From Desmospora profundinema (lineage in GTDB: Bacteria; Bacillota; Bacilli; Thermoactinomycetales; DSM-45169), in the NCBI RefSeq assembly GCF_031454155.1, contig NZ_JAVDQG010000009.1, positions 88,227-152,226 on the forward strand: a stretch of 64,000 nt of DNA, given 5' to 3'. The notes under the pieces were generated by a model, which saw only the letters and a program-made list of their open reading frames with translations, searched no databases and was not told the DNA's origin. Below, in pieces: positions 1 to 9,453 of this stretch. Within the stretch, counting starts at the first letter, position 1. Every line of letters starts with the position of its first letter. The position numbers and the translations under genes are program-made.

Positions 1-53
1 TTGGCCCGATCCAGGGGGATGACCCTTCCCGTATGGGTGGTTAAGGCTTCCAT
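1..53 (-). CDS. leuD: 3-isopropylmalate dehydratase small subunit LeuD (5' end only)
   Basis: Only the first 17 codons lie in the window; the gene runs off the left edge. The translation begins MEALTTHTGRVIPLDRA, the usual LeuD N-terminus (E-x-x-x-x-x-TG-x-x-x-PLDR). LeuD pairs with LeuC to isomerise 2-isopropylmalate to 3-isopropylmalate in leucine synthesis. The ATG at 53 has an AGGAGGG ribosome site at 61-67 that overlaps the leuC stop codon, so the two genes are cotranscribed and probably translationally coupled. Confidence 0.9.
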   Translation of the reverse strand, partial: MEALTTHTGRVIPLDRA

Positions 54-66
54 CGTTATTCCCTCC

Positions 67-1479
67 TCAGTCTTCATAAGTCCAGTTGCGAATGTCGACA
101 AACCGTCCTTCAATCGCAGCGGCGGCGGCCATTTCCGGACTGACCAGGTGTGTGCGTCCGCCTCGACCCTGGCGGCCTTCAAAGTTCCGGTTGGAAGTAG
201 AGGCGCACCGTTCGCCTTCCGACAGGGTATCGGCGTTCATGGCGAGGCACATGCTGCAACCCGCTTCCCGCCACTCAAACCCGGCTTCCAGAAAGATCTC
301 ATGCAAGCCTTCCGCTTCCGCTTGTTGTTTTACCTGTTGGGATCCCGGTACTACCATCGCGTGGACGTGGGGAGAGACCCGTTTGTTTTTTACCACCCGG
401 GCGGCTGCGCGCAGGTCTTCCATGCGTGAGTTGGTACAGGAGCCGATGAATACGCGGTCCAATCGGATTTCCGTTATGGGGGTGCCGGGGGTAAGCCCCA
501 TGTATTCCAAGGCGTTTCGAGCGGATTGACGTTCAGTATCCGTCGAGAAGGAGTCAGGATCCGGAACGGACTGGGTGATATCCGTACCCATTCCGGGACT
601 GGTTCCCCAGGTCACCTGGGGTGCAATCGTAGCGGCATCCAGTTCCACCCTGCGGTCATAAACGGCTCCTTCATCTGTTTGCAGGGTCTCCCAATCGGCG
701 ACAGCCTGCTCGAAATCGTCCCCTTTGGGAGCATGAGGGCGTCCCCGCAGATAGGAGAAGGTGGTTTCGTCCGGTGCAATCATCCCCGCCCGGGCTCCTG
801 CTTCGATCGACATGTTACAGACCGTCATTCGTTCCTCCATGGACAGGTTGCGGATCGCCTCTCCGGTGTATTCGATTACCGTGCCGGTGGCTCCATCGGT
901 GCCGATCTTGGCGATCACCGCCAAAATCAGATCCTTGGCTGTCACTCCCGGTGCTAATTTTCCTTTGATATGCACCTCCATCGTTTTTGGTTTTAACTGT
1001 TGCAGGCATTGGGTGGCCAGTACGTGTTCCACCTCGCTGGTGCCGATTCCAAAAGCCAGTGCACCGAAAGCACCGTGGGTGGAAGTATGACTGTCACCGC
1101 AAACAATGGTCTTGCCGGGCAGCGTGATTCCCTGTTCGGGACCGATCACATGGACGATCCCCTGTTCGGGATGGTGCAGATCAAATAACGGGATTCCAAA
1201 CTGGCGGCAGTTCTCGACGAGGGTATCCATCTGCTTGGCTGAAGTGCCGTCGGTGACAGGTAACGACCGGTCAGTGGTGGGGACATTGTGATCCATGGTA
1301 GCCATAGTCAGATCGGGCCGGCGAACCTTTCGTCCTGCCAGGCGAAGTCCCTCAAAAGCCTGTGGAGAGGTGACCTCGTGAATCAGATGCAGATCGATAT
1401 AAAGAATGGCCGGTTTACCCTCCTGTTGTTCGATCACGTGGCGATCCCACACCTTTTCAAACAGTGTGCGCGGTTTCAC
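67..1479 (-). CDS. leuC: 3-isopropylmalate dehydratase large subunit LeuC
   Basis: This is an aconitase-family enzyme that isomerises 2-isopropylmalate in the cytoplasmic leucine pathway. The 4Fe-4S ligands are visible as FIGSCTNSR (C348) and GCSMC (C408, C411), and the substrate-side motif [13 protein letters not shown] is intact. I chose the GTG at 1479 (470 aa, the normal family length), which has AAAGGAG at 1492-1498. The open frame continues to an ATG at 1542, but that codon sits on the -10 element of a good promoter, so it cannot be the start. leuD follows immediately. No T-box or leader is seen; the untranslated leader is only about 55 nt. Confidence 0.96.
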   Translation of the reverse strand: MKPRTLFEKVWDRHVIEQQEGKPAILYIDLHLIHEVTSPQAFEGLRLAGRKVRRPDLTMATMDHNVPTTDRSLPVTDGTSAKQMDTLVENCRQFGIPLFDLHHPEQGIVHVIGPEQGITLPGKTIVCGDSHTSTHGAFGALAFGIGTSEVEHVLATQCLQQLKPKTMEVHIKGKLAPGVTAKDLILAVIAKIGTDGATGTVIEYTGEAIRNLSMEERMTVCNMSIEAGARAGMIAPDETTFSYLRGRPHAPKGDDFEQAVADWETLQTDEGAVYDRRVELDAATIAPQVTWGTSPGMGTDITQSVPDPDSFSTDTERQSARNALEYMGLTPGTPITEIRLDRVFIGSCTNSRMEDLRAAARVVKNKRVSPHVHAMVVPGSQQVKQQAEAEGLHEIFLEAGFEWREAGCSMCLAMNADTLSEGERCASTSNRNFEGRQGRGGRTHLVSPEMAAAAAIEGRFVDIRNWTYED

Positions 1480-1540
1480 TCCTTCACCTTCTCCTTTCCC
1501 TATAGCGCCGACAGTGTCGGCAAGAAAATATATTGTTCCC

Positions 1541-1568
1541 ATTGTAGCAAAGTTTCGGACTGTTTCAA
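1541..1568 (-). promoter_or_regulatory. Sigma-A type promoter of leuCD
   Basis: On the minus strand there is a -35 TTGAAA (1563-1568), a 16-bp spacer and a -10 TACAAT (1541-1546). Transcription should begin near 1534, about 55 nt before the leuC GTG. Confidence 0.7.
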
Positions 1569-1696
1569 GGGAAATTGGCGCGATTTTTGCATTTATTTGA
1601 TTGGGAATGGTTTCTTATGTTTTTCGGATACACATTGGATGATTGGAAGCATCTATGTTATAATAGGAACAAACGTTCTGATGGGAGGTAGGAGGG

Positions 1697-2635
1697 ATGG
1701 CGAGCGGATCGTTGCCTGACCGTTGGTTTCCCCGGCGGCCGCAGTCGGTGCTGAACCGGGTGATGGATCCCGGTATGCCTTTTGGGTGGTCCGTCAACCC
1801 GTATCGTGGCTGCGGGCACGGCTGCCATTTTTGCTATGCACGCGGGACCCATACATGGTTGGGATATCACGCCGACGACAGCTTCCGCAACAATATACTG
1901 GTAAAAAGGGATGCGGACCGGGTGCTGAGGTCCGAGCTGAAGAAGGGGCGGTGGAAGGGCGGTGGAATCGCGATCGGAACCGCAACCGATCCCTATCAGC
2001 AATTGGAAGGAAAACTGGGTGTGACGCGCTCCATTCTTGAAGTGTTGCGGGAGTACGGCATTCCATGCAGTATCACGACCCGCTCTCCTCTGATCCTGCG
2101 CGATTTGGATCTGTTGAAGGAGATGAAAGTGACTTCCGTCCAGATCAGTGTCAGCACGTTGGATGAGACCGTCTGGGAGCGGACGGAACCCGCCTCACCT
2201 CACCCAAGGCAGCGGTTTCGGACCGTGTCCGAGTTGGTGAAAGCCGGTGTGCCGGCGGGTTTCTTTTTAGCCCCTGTCATTCCGTATCTGACAGACAGTG
2301 AAGAGACGGTGGAGGAGGTGGCCCGGAAAGCTGCGGCTGTCGGGGCCCATTTTTTATCACCGTCCCTCCTGCGGTTAAAACCGGAAGTGAAAAGCTGGTT
2401 TTTTCGGCGGATACAACCGTATTACCCTCTGGAAGCGGCTCGGTTGGCCCGCCTGTATGAAGGGGCACGGGCACCTGCGTCCTTCCATGACTCTCTGATG
2501 GCGCGGATCCGCAGCCAGATCGAGTCGGCAGGGCTTTCCTTAAGTGTTTCGGACCCGGATGGGGGGGAAGCGTTTCGCTTTCCAAAAAGCAGCGAGAGAG
2601 AAGGAGAGCCCCCAGTTCAATTGTGTTTGTTTTAG
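1697..2635 (+). CDS. Radical SAM protein, SPL (spore photoproduct lyase-like) family
   Basis: The 312 aa protein carries a radical SAM cluster motif CGHGCHFC (C39, C43, C46) after the family signature NPYRGC. This C-x3-C-x2-C arrangement and the overall length fit the SPL/Rv2578c group, relatives of spore photoproduct lyase (SplB) whose substrate is mostly unknown. The ATG at 1697 follows GGGAGGTAGGAGG. The gene stands alone between leuC (divergent) and an LCP gene (convergent). A role in DNA or RNA repair or modification is possible but not shown by the sequence. Confidence 0.85.
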   Translation: MASGSLPDRWFPRRPQSVLNRVMDPGMPFGWSVNPYRGCGHGCHFCYARGTHTWLGYHADDSFRNNILVKRDADRVLRSELKKGRWKGGGIAIGTATDPYQQLEGKLGVTRSILEVLREYGIPCSITTRSPLILRDLDLLKEMKVTSVQISVSTLDETVWERTEPASPHPRQRFRTVSELVKAGVPAGFFLAPVIPYLTDSEETVEEVARKAAAVGAHFLSPSLLRLKPEVKSWFFRRIQPYYPLEAARLARLYEGARAPASFHDSLMARIRSQIESAGLSLSVSDPDGGEAFRFPKSSEREGEPPVQLCLF

Positions 2636-2646
2636 TGAAAAAAATA

Positions 2647-2685
2647 ACAACCCCTCTTCCACACCAAGGGTGAAAGAGGGGTTGT
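2647..2685 (-). terminator. Intrinsic terminator of the LCP gene
   Basis: A perfect 12-bp stem (2647-2658 with 2674-2685) is followed on the minus strand by seven T. It lies just after the stop of the LCP gene, and may also act weakly on the convergent radical SAM gene. Confidence 0.85.
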
Positions 2686-2688
2686 CGA

Positions 2689-3777
2689 TTAATGGTCGGT
2701 AGACGGCGGTTCTTGGTGGGAGCCGTCTGTGCCGGGGGCTTGTCCCGGTTGTTCGGAAGGGGTTCCTTCCTGATTGGCGGGATCCTGTTCCGGATTGTAG
2801 GGGTTTCCGTCCAACGTCTCCAAATCCAGCTCCAAATGTTCCCTAAGCAGGTTGCTCACCCGTAAGCGCTCTTCATCGCTGACATAATGGAACCAGATGC
2901 CTCTCGGGTTGTTCTTATCGTCAAACCCCTCCATGGTCACCGATTCCGACTGGTTTTTTGCTTCGCTGTAGATGCTTTGCAAAGCCATGAATTGATTTAT
3001 CTCGAAGTCGTGGGTGACATTGTTCCCCACAGACCGGAGAATGTCGTCCACTTTGGAGATGGATTTGACACTGAGGGCTTGCTCCATCAAGCTTTGCAAA
3101 ACTTCCCGTTGACGGTCGTTTCGTCCCGAGTCCCCCCGGGGGTCCTGTTTGCGCATCCGGACGTATCCCAATGCTTGACGGCCGTCCAGATGGGCGGGGC
3201 CTTCTTGATAGGTGAGATATTCACCGAAGTTGCGTGTGGTGAAGGTGAAAGGAATATTCACTTCCACCCCGCCCAAGGCATCCACCACTTCCATAAAGCC
3301 GGTGAAATTCACCTTTACATAATAATCGATAGGAATGTTAAGGAAATTTTCCACCGTGTATACGGTGTTGGTTACCGGCCCCACCCCAGATTGCTGCCCG
3401 TAAACGGGTGCAGCATTGATCTTTGTTTTTACACCGTTGGAATTTGCGATTTCGGCGTAGGTATCCCGGGGGATGCTTAACATTTTCATCGACTTTTCAT
3501 GAGGGTTGATGGTCGCCACCATAATGACATCGGAGCGCCATGGTTTGGATTCATCTTTTACATCGGTTCCCAAAATCAGAACAGAAAAGGGTTCATCCAT
3601 CGATACGGCGGAATCCCGCTTGTCCGACTTATCGCGGTTGAGGGGATCAAAGGACTGATTCATCGCTCCCCATACCTGATAGAAGAAATAGCCGGACACC
3701 AGCAGACAAATAGACATGAATATGGCAAAAAATCGAAGCCACCATTTGCGCCGCTTTTTATGTTTGACGCGTTCCAT
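2689..3777 (-). CDS. LCP (LytR-CpsA-Psr) family cell-wall ligase
   Basis: A basic cytoplasmic N-terminus (MERVKHKKRRKWW) is followed by one membrane helix at about residues 13-33 and a large extracellular LCP domain. Typical motifs are RSDVIMVATINP, LSIPRDTY and the Arg-rich segment GYVRMRKQDPRGDSGRNDRQ. LCP proteins transfer undecaprenyl-linked glycopolymers such as teichoic acids to peptidoglycan. The last 50 residues or so are low-complexity, rich in Pro, Gly, Gln and Glu. The family is clear; which paralogue (LytR, TagU, TagV) cannot be told. It is a single-gene unit with its own terminator. Confidence 0.92.
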   Translation of the reverse strand: MERVKHKKRRKWWLRFFAIFMSICLLVSGYFFYQVWGAMNQSFDPLNRDKSDKRDSAVSMDEPFSVLILGTDVKDESKPWRSDVIMVATINPHEKSMKMLSIPRDTYAEIANSNGVKTKINAAPVYGQQSGVGPVTNTVYTVENFLNIPIDYYVKVNFTGFMEVVDALGGVEVNIPFTFTTRNFGEYLTYQEGPAHLDGRQALGYVRMRKQDPRGDSGRNDRQREVLQSLMEQALSVKSISKVDDILRSVGNNVTHDFEINQFMALQSIYSEAKNQSESVTMEGFDDKNNPRGIWFHYVSDEERLRVSNLLREHLELDLETLDGNPYNPEQDPANQEGTPSEQPGQAPGTDGSHQEPPSTDH

Positions 3778-3905
3778 TCGAGATTGCTCGATAGGTCATA
3801 CCCCGCTTTTAGTATCCAGTTTCCTGACGGACATTACGATCGTCCGAAATTCCGTCATTTTTACTCTAAATGGTGACAGTTGTAAAGGAAGGGATTCGTT
3901 CATTT

Positions 3906-4619
3906 TTATTTTCGTCGAACCCGTCTAATCATCCCAATCACAATCGCCGCGGCGAGTAACAGAAAGGCGATCAATACCAGGATGACCACGGTAATGGGAT
4001 TGGGTAGATACCATTCCACCTGTACCGGCTGCACTTCACCGGGCTTTAGATTCCAGGTGAGTGTTTTTTCGTCCGCTGATACCTGATCCGCATTATGTTC
4101 ATCCGGTGCCAGCGGAAGGGTGAGCCGAAAGGTAAGGTTCATCTCGTCGACAAAGGCTTGTCCGACAGAGTCATTGCCGGCGATGGAGGTCAAATCGACG
4201 TCCCGATGGAACAGGATGTGGGTGCGGAACAGGCTGGAATCCACCTGGATCGGGCCTTTTTCCATCCGGCCGATCACAGGAAAGGGAAGAGAGCTGGCCG
4301 TTTTGCCCTTGGGTGAGTATATGTCCAACAGGTCGTCGCCGGGAGGGTTTTGTGCTACATTCTCCACCGACCGTGTCGCCACCCAGCCTGTCCGCTCCCC
4401 TTCCTGGATCGGTTGAACGTCGTAACCGCTTTGTTGGACTGCTGCCTTGAATGATTCCAATTCCTGCGCTACCAACGGGTGGCTTACGATTTTTAACTGA
4501 TAAGTGCCGGAGCCGTCCCAATTGACGGTCACATGCATGTCGGCGTCAACACAACCGCTGAGCAACAACAGGCATAGGACCATCAACAGTGGTTTAAACC
4601 AACGGGCGGATGTAGGCAA
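3906..4619 (-). CDS. Membrane-anchored lipoprotein, DUF3153-like
   Basis: The signal peptide ends in a lipobox LLLSGC, followed by an extracellular domain starting with MHVTVNWDGSGTYQLKI and a C-terminal membrane helix with a basic tail (IRRVRRK). The pattern of lipidated N-terminus plus C-terminal helix fits the DUF3153 group, function unknown. The start is a TTG at 4619 (237 aa) with a perfect AGGAGGTGA at 4624-4632; the longer frame to 4661 has no such site and would place extra residues ahead of the signal peptide. Confidence 0.7.
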   Translation of the reverse strand: MPTSARWFKPLLMVLCLLLLSGCVDADMHVTVNWDGSGTYQLKIVSHPLVAQELESFKAAVQQSGYDVQPIQEGERTGWVATRSVENVAQNPPGDDLLDIYSPKGKTASSLPFPVIGRMEKGPIQVDSSLFRTHILFHRDVDLTSIAGNDSVGQAFVDEMNLTFRLTLPLAPDEHNADQVSADEKTLTWNLKPGEVQPVQVEWYLPNPITVVILVLIAFLLLAAAIVIGMIRRVRRK

Positions 4620-5400
4620 CCGATCACCTCCTGTATCAGGGTGGGGAAGGAAACCAACCAAAAAAGGCCCTCATATGCTTTAGGAAAGGTTATCTTGATA
4701 TGAAGCTGTGCAGATCGGCCGATCAGCAAGTCGGCGATATACCCATCGGTTGATTCGTTCCTTCGTCGTTCTCGTCGGTTGGTCCAAAGGATCGCCAGGG
4801 CCCTTCGGTTTCCATCCATGTAACGGTGGTGGATGTCGAATGGTTTCGATACCGATTTCTCTTTCAGATTACCGTAAAAAAAGGATGAATGGAACGGAAA
4901 GATTATTGCAATTCCGTTACTTTACCTACTTTTTCCTTCCGGCAACAGCGGTCTGCTGTTCATTTGAAAGACAGTGGATCGGCGGATAATTCCAATTTAT
5001 TGAAATAATACCCAGGCAGGATCAGAAAATCGTTTCCTGTCATATCCCGCTACTATGAAATATTATACGTGGAGCGACGTTGTTTTTGAAGGGAAATATT
5101 GGGTTACTAACCTGTATCGGATTTTCGCTAAGGCTGTCCATGTATAGGAATATACATCATCCAGCATCCGTTCATATGACCCCAACGAACCATCCTTCAG
5201 CGAAAAGGGAGGGCGGGAAGAGGAGTCATATGATGAAATCGGGGAGAAGAAAAATATAGTTTTCCGTGTGCTGAACCAGCTGAGAATGGATTATATTTGA
5301 ATGAGGAGGGCCCTTATTCTGAAAAGGGAGAAAAAAAGAGAGCGGGACGGAGCCTTGTAGAGTGAAGAAGGGATCGGAATCGAGATCGGAGGGAGATGGG
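4620..5400. other. Gene-free interval of about 780 bp
   Basis: No reading frame here has a ribosome site together with convincing protein-like content. The 93-codon frame at 4708-4989 lacks a Shine-Dalgarno sequence and resembles nothing I recognise. The stretch separates divergent genes and must carry the promoter of the DUF418 gene, but I see no confident -35/-10 pair. Confidence 0.5.
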
Positions 5401-6657
5401 GTGGATTTAAAAACAAGTGTTTCTGCGGAAAAAGGAAACGTCAGTCCCATCCGCACGGGGGATCGGATATTTGTGATCGATGGACTGCGCGGTTTTGCTC
5501 TGTTTGGCATCCTGGTGGTGAATATGTCCTTTTTTCATTCCCCCTCTATTTACCTGATGATGTCAGATACGGTATGGTGGACGGGGTTTTGGGATCAGGC
5601 GGCGGAACGGTTTGTCTATTTGTTTGCTGAAGGAAACTTTTATACCCTGTTTTCGCTTTTGTTCGGGTTTGGGATGATTCTGTTTATGGAAAGGGTGCAG
5701 CAAAAAGGATCCTCCTTTGTGCCTTTATATGCGCGCAGGCTGATGATCCTGTTGTTTTTTGGATTGGTTCATGCCCTGCTGATCTGGTACGGTGACATCC
5801 TGTTTTCATACGCGTTGCTGGGATTTGTGCTGTTGTTGTTTCGCCGGTGTAGTCCCCAAACCTTGCTGGTGTGGGCACTGATCCTTTTATTGATGACCAT
5901 GCTGTTGTTCGGAGTGCTTGCGGGACTCACTTTTTATACAGAAACATTGCCGGAAAGATCCGAGGAGGGGAATGCCTTTGAAGAATGGATCCAATCCATG
6001 ATCCAATCCTCTGTCGCGGCATACGGGAGCGGCAGCTTTGCGGAAATCACTCAGCAGCGAGCAACCGATTGGCTTTTTCTGATCAGTTGGTCTGTGATCG
6101 GGTTTTGGCCGATCATTTTAGCGATGTTTTTGTTGGGAGCCTATGTGGCGAAACGCCGCATTCTGCACGATATCCCCACTAATCTGCCGTTGATCCGGCA
6201 CATCTGGTGCTGGAGCTTGATACTGGCGTTGGCAACCGTGTTGTTGCAAGGGATGGAACCGTTTCTCGGGTTTACCAGCGACTCGGCTGCGATTTTGTTC
6301 ATGATGGTGGAAACCGTAATCGGCAATCCAGCGACCTGCCTCTTTTACGCCTCGTCTTTGGTGCTGCTCCTGCAACGGGAGAGATGGGTGCGCCGTCTGT
6401 CATTCTTCCGTGATGTGGGAAGGATGTCCTTGAGCAATTACCTCATGCAATCGTTGATCTGTACGACTCTCTTCTACAGCTACGGATTTGGATGGTATGG
6501 AAAAGTGGGTCCTCTTGGCGGTCTCGGTTTAGCGGTTTTGATATTTGCTGCACAGGCGGTGATCAGCCGGTTCTGGTTGAAGAAATTCCGCTTTGGGCCA
6601 ATGGAGTGGGTATGGCGCTCGTTAACCTATGGTAGACGGCAACCGTTCCGGATATAG
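5401..6657 (+). CDS. DUF418 domain membrane protein
   Basis: This 418 aa polytopic membrane protein opens with the family signature DGLRGFALFGILVVNM and contains about eight to ten hydrophobic helices. The C-terminal DUF418 region includes the segment DVGRMSLSNYLMQSL. Relatives (YeiB-type) are of unknown or transport-like function. The GTG at 5401 has GGAGGG seven bases upstream; an in-frame GTG at 5362 has only a weak site. It is transcribed alone. Confidence 0.85.
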   Translation: MDLKTSVSAEKGNVSPIRTGDRIFVIDGLRGFALFGILVVNMSFFHSPSIYLMMSDTVWWTGFWDQAAERFVYLFAEGNFYTLFSLLFGFGMILFMERVQQKGSSFVPLYARRLMILLFFGLVHALLIWYGDILFSYALLGFVLLLFRRCSPQTLLVWALILLLMTMLLFGVLAGLTFYTETLPERSEEGNAFEEWIQSMIQSSVAAYGSGSFAEITQQRATDWLFLISWSVIGFWPIILAMFLLGAYVAKRRILHDIPTNLPLIRHIWCWSLILALATVLLQGMEPFLGFTSDSAAILFMMVETVIGNPATCLFYASSLVLLLQRERWVRRLSFFRDVGRMSLSNYLMQSLICTTLFYSYGFGWYGKVGPLGGLGLAVLIFAAQAVISRFWLKKFRFGPMEWVWRSLTYGRRQPFRI

Positions 6658-6758
6658 GGCGGCTGACAGGGACCCTACGCATTGCGGGAACGGATTGGGA
6701 TTCAGTTTCAGCAACACCAAGGAATCCTGACACGAAAAATATCATGATGCATACCATT

Positions 6759-6781
6759 CACCCGCCTGGATCAGGCGGGTG
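6759..6781. terminator. Perfect hairpin, possible bidirectional terminator
   Basis: A 10-bp perfect stem with loop GAT lies between two convergent genes (DUF418 and ABC1 kinase). No T-run follows on either strand, so termination is only inferred from position. Confidence 0.4.
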
Positions 6782-6844
6782 GATTGATGTGAACCGCTTT
6801 GAGAAACCGACGCTAGAGAAGTTGGGGAGGACCGCACAATCGAA

Positions 6845-8515
6845 TTACAATCTCCCTGACTTAAATATGCTCCAGATCAACCAAAACAGCATAAACACCG
6901 CAATGACAAACCCGATTTCAATGGCGGGTACTTTCCACAGGATCGTTTGTTGACGGGTCAGGGAGGATCCGATGATCAAGCCGCACATAATGATGCTGAA
7001 GGAGAGAAGCACGATGCTGTAGGAGAGTCGATTGACGATCTGGTCCAATTTGCGAAGGAAGACATTAAGCCGGGGAACGCCCACATCCACCTGGATTCTT
7101 CCTTTCTTCAGATTTTCCGCCAGATCGTGCAGTTGCCGCGGGAGTTGCAACAGGGCTTCTCCGTAATTGAAGGCCTCTCTCCAGGTTTGTTCCGCGATCC
7201 GTCTGGGGTTGTAGCGCTCCCGCAGGAGCATTTCTCCAAAGGGTTGCGTAACCTTTGTCACATGGATGGATGGATCCAGTTTTTTCACAATCCCCTCAAG
7301 GCTGATCATCGTTTTGCCCACGAGAGTCAGGTCTGAAGGGATTCGGATGCGGTGGCGAAAAGCGACATCAAACAGGTCCTTCACCACTTCGCCTAAGCGG
7401 ATGTCGGATAGAGTGCTGTCCACATACTTTTCCGCCAATTCGTCCATGTCCACCCATAGTTCTTCGCGATCGACATCCTCAGGCACCACTCCCATCTTCA
7501 GGATGGCTTTGACTACACCGTCGGTGTTGCGCTGCATCATGGCAATCACCATCGATCCAAAATGGTGGCGCATCCGGGGGGGGAGACGCCCCACCATGCC
7601 GAAATCGATCAGGGCGATCCGTTCACCCGGGAGAGCGAACAGATTGCCGGGATGAGGATCCCCGTGAAAAAAGCCCTCCACCAGGATTTGACGAAAAACA
7701 GCCTGGATCAATCTTTCGGCCAGCACGCTTCGATCCAGTCCGGCTTGATCCAATTCGTGAAGCTGAGTCATTTTAATCCCATGGACAAACTCAGTGGTCA
7801 ATACCCGGCGCGTGGTTAGTTCCCAATAGACACGGGGCACCTGGATCGGATCGGATTCTCTCAGCTGATTGCGTATTTTTTCTGAATGACGGGCTTCTTT
7901 GGTGTAATCCATCTCCTGATGGACACTCCGTGCCAATTCCTCTATCACACTGCTCACTTGGTGTTGTTGAGCCCAATCGAGGCGGTGTTCGGCCATTGTG
8001 GCCAAATCTTTTAAAATATGAAGATCCGTCTCCACAGTGGATTGGATGCCGGGACGTTGGATCTTGACGGCGACGGTGTCGCCATTATGTAGGACGCCCC
8101 GGTGTACCTGGCCGATGGAAGCGGCAGCCAGGGGTTTTTCGTCTATCTTAACGAAAAGTCGGTCCACATCTCCCAACTCTTCTTCCAATACTGTGCGAAT
8201 GGTGCTGAAAGGGCGGGGCCGCACCTCGTCATGCAGCTTCTCCAATTCCAGGATGATGGACTCGGGTAACAGATCGGAGCGGGTGCTGGCTACCTGCCCC
8301 AGCTTGACAAAAGCGGGCCCCAGCTCTTCCAGAGCTTCCCGTATGTGCCGACCGGTTGGAGTGGGAGGCGGTGGTTCCGAGACAGATCCCTGTCGAGGCA
8401 ACGAAAGTTTTTGGAACAGGTTGAGATCTTCCAATAAAAACCCAAAGCCATGCCGGGCTAAAGTGGAAACGATCTCTCGATAGCGGCCGATATTGCGAAT
8501 CGTTTTGCCAAACAT
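6845..8515 (-). CDS. ABC1/AarF/UbiB atypical kinase family protein
   Basis: The family motifs are all visible: KLGQ at 71-74, the alanine-rich AAASIGQVH near 129-137 that replaces a P-loop, and FFHGDPHPGN in the catalytic region. Two membrane helices close the protein (about 495-550), the usual UbiB layout. UbiB-like proteins are ATP-binding and assist lipid or quinone (in this lineage menaquinone) metabolism at the membrane; that role is known from the family, not shown here. It is the second gene of a pair with the phasin-like protein 21 bp upstream. Confidence 0.93.
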   Translation of the reverse strand: MFGKTIRNIGRYREIVSTLARHGFGFLLEDLNLFQKLSLPRQGSVSEPPPPTPTGRHIREALEELGPAFVKLGQVASTRSDLLPESIILELEKLHDEVRPRPFSTIRTVLEEELGDVDRLFVKIDEKPLAAASIGQVHRGVLHNGDTVAVKIQRPGIQSTVETDLHILKDLATMAEHRLDWAQQHQVSSVIEELARSVHQEMDYTKEARHSEKIRNQLRESDPIQVPRVYWELTTRRVLTTEFVHGIKMTQLHELDQAGLDRSVLAERLIQAVFRQILVEGFFHGDPHPGNLFALPGERIALIDFGMVGRLPPRMRHHFGSMVIAMMQRNTDGVVKAILKMGVVPEDVDREELWVDMDELAEKYVDSTLSDIRLGEVVKDLFDVAFRHRIRIPSDLTLVGKTMISLEGIVKKLDPSIHVTKVTQPFGEMLLRERYNPRRIAEQTWREAFNYGEALLQLPRQLHDLAENLKKGRIQVDVGVPRLNVFLRKLDQIVNRLSYSIVLLSFSIIMCGLIIGSSLTRQQTILWKVPAIEIGFVIAVFMLFWLIWSIFKSGRL

Positions 8516-8536
8516 GGGTGACCTCCTTCGCCGGGA

Positions 8537-8896
8537 TCAGACGTCGGGTTTTCCGTCCTCCCGATCTTCTTGGGCACCCTTGATTTCGTCGTCCGGTCGA
8601 TGGGAGGACAACCGGCTTTCCAACACATGGATATGTTGTTCCAGTCGGCGGATATCTTCCTGGGTGGCCACATTCCAATCACGGAGCGTTTTTCCCACAT
8701 GTTCTTGAATGGATTCTTCCAGTATCTTTTGTTCCTGTTCCCCGCGGGTGATCAACTGATCCAACAGTTCCCGGGAGGCCTTCGGAGTCATTTCGCCTTT
8801 CTTTACCAGTTCCTGGATCGCTTTTTCGGCACGTTCCTTGCTGATGATGGCCAGCCCGAGCCCTGCCGCCACTCCTTTTTTCATCCAATCTTTCAT
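8537..8896 (-). CDS. Phasin-superfamily-like coiled-coil protein
   Basis: This 119 aa protein is almost entirely helical: a short glycine-rich hydrophobic N-terminus (GVAAGLGLAIIS), then the segment KAIQELVKKGEMTPKASREL typical of small PhaF/PhaI-like and polyhydroxyalkanoate-regulator-like proteins, then a heptad-rich coiled coil ending in an acidic tail. It is cotranscribed with the ABC1 kinase gene, a pairing that suggests the two work together at the membrane or on lipid granules. Confidence 0.7.
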   Translation of the reverse strand: MKDWMKKGVAAGLGLAIISKERAEKAIQELVKKGEMTPKASRELLDQLITRGEQEQKILEESIQEHVGKTLRDWNVATQEDIRRLEQHIHVLESRLSSHRPDDEIKGAQEDREDGKPDV

Positions 8897-9210
8897 CCAA
8901 AACGCTCCTTTTTAAGAGAGTTTGAGATCATTCGACAAAGACAAAGGGTTTCCCTCCTCTTTTTCCCTTGCGAGAAGCAGGATAATCAGGAAGTCATGAT
9001 AAAAGGGTCACATCTTTTGACGGATGTAGGAGAGGCTGGGCGGAGTAAACAGAGGGAAAGAGGCTCCAGTGTCGCGGACGGGAACCTAAAATAATCCTGG
9101 ATCGAGGAGGTGCCCAAGGGCAGACCCTGGAGACCGACGCCTCTTGGAGCCGGAAAGCCCTCCATTTCAGTCGTGTGCGTTCAACTTTTTGAGGGGAGAG
9201 GGGCACAGAA

Positions 9211-9270
9211 ATGGCGGATGATCCATTCGAAAATCCAACAGGGAGGAATCCATCTCCTCTTTCCTCATAA
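9211..9270 (+). CDS. Tentative 19-aa small ORF before a terminator
   Basis: The frame MADDPFENPTGRNPSPLSS starts at an ATG with a GGAGAGG purine-rich site about 12 bases upstream, and ends 18 bp before an intrinsic terminator. It lies in the 550-bp gap between the phasin-like gene and a kinase-like gene. Composition is Pro, Asn and Ser rich. Short, no recognised homologue; it could be chance or part of an untranslated RNA. Confidence 0.25.
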   Translation: MADDPFENPTGRNPSPLSS

Positions 9271-9288
9271 GAAGTTTGTCGGTAGCGT

Positions 9289-9312
9289 GGAGATCGATGA
9301 TCTCCTTTTTTT
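9289..9312 (+). terminator. Intrinsic terminator in an otherwise gene-free gap
   Basis: A GGAGATC/GATCTCC stem with a 3-nt loop runs straight into seven T. No recognised plus-strand gene lies directly upstream, so a short transcript probably covers about 9100-9310. Confidence 0.6.
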
Positions 9313-9453
9313 GTTGTCTTGACGCCGTTACCGCGATCGTTGCCGTTTGAATAACAAACTGGCGATCCAGTGGTCTCTGGTTCCACTACACACGGGTCCA
9401 GGTACAACCCTGTCGAGTAGTTTACAGTCACAGTCATAGAAGGAGAGGATAGG

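Noticed and set aside
4708..4989. 93-codon plus-strand frame in the gap before the DUF418 gene
   Set aside because: No Shine-Dalgarno and no protein-like pattern.
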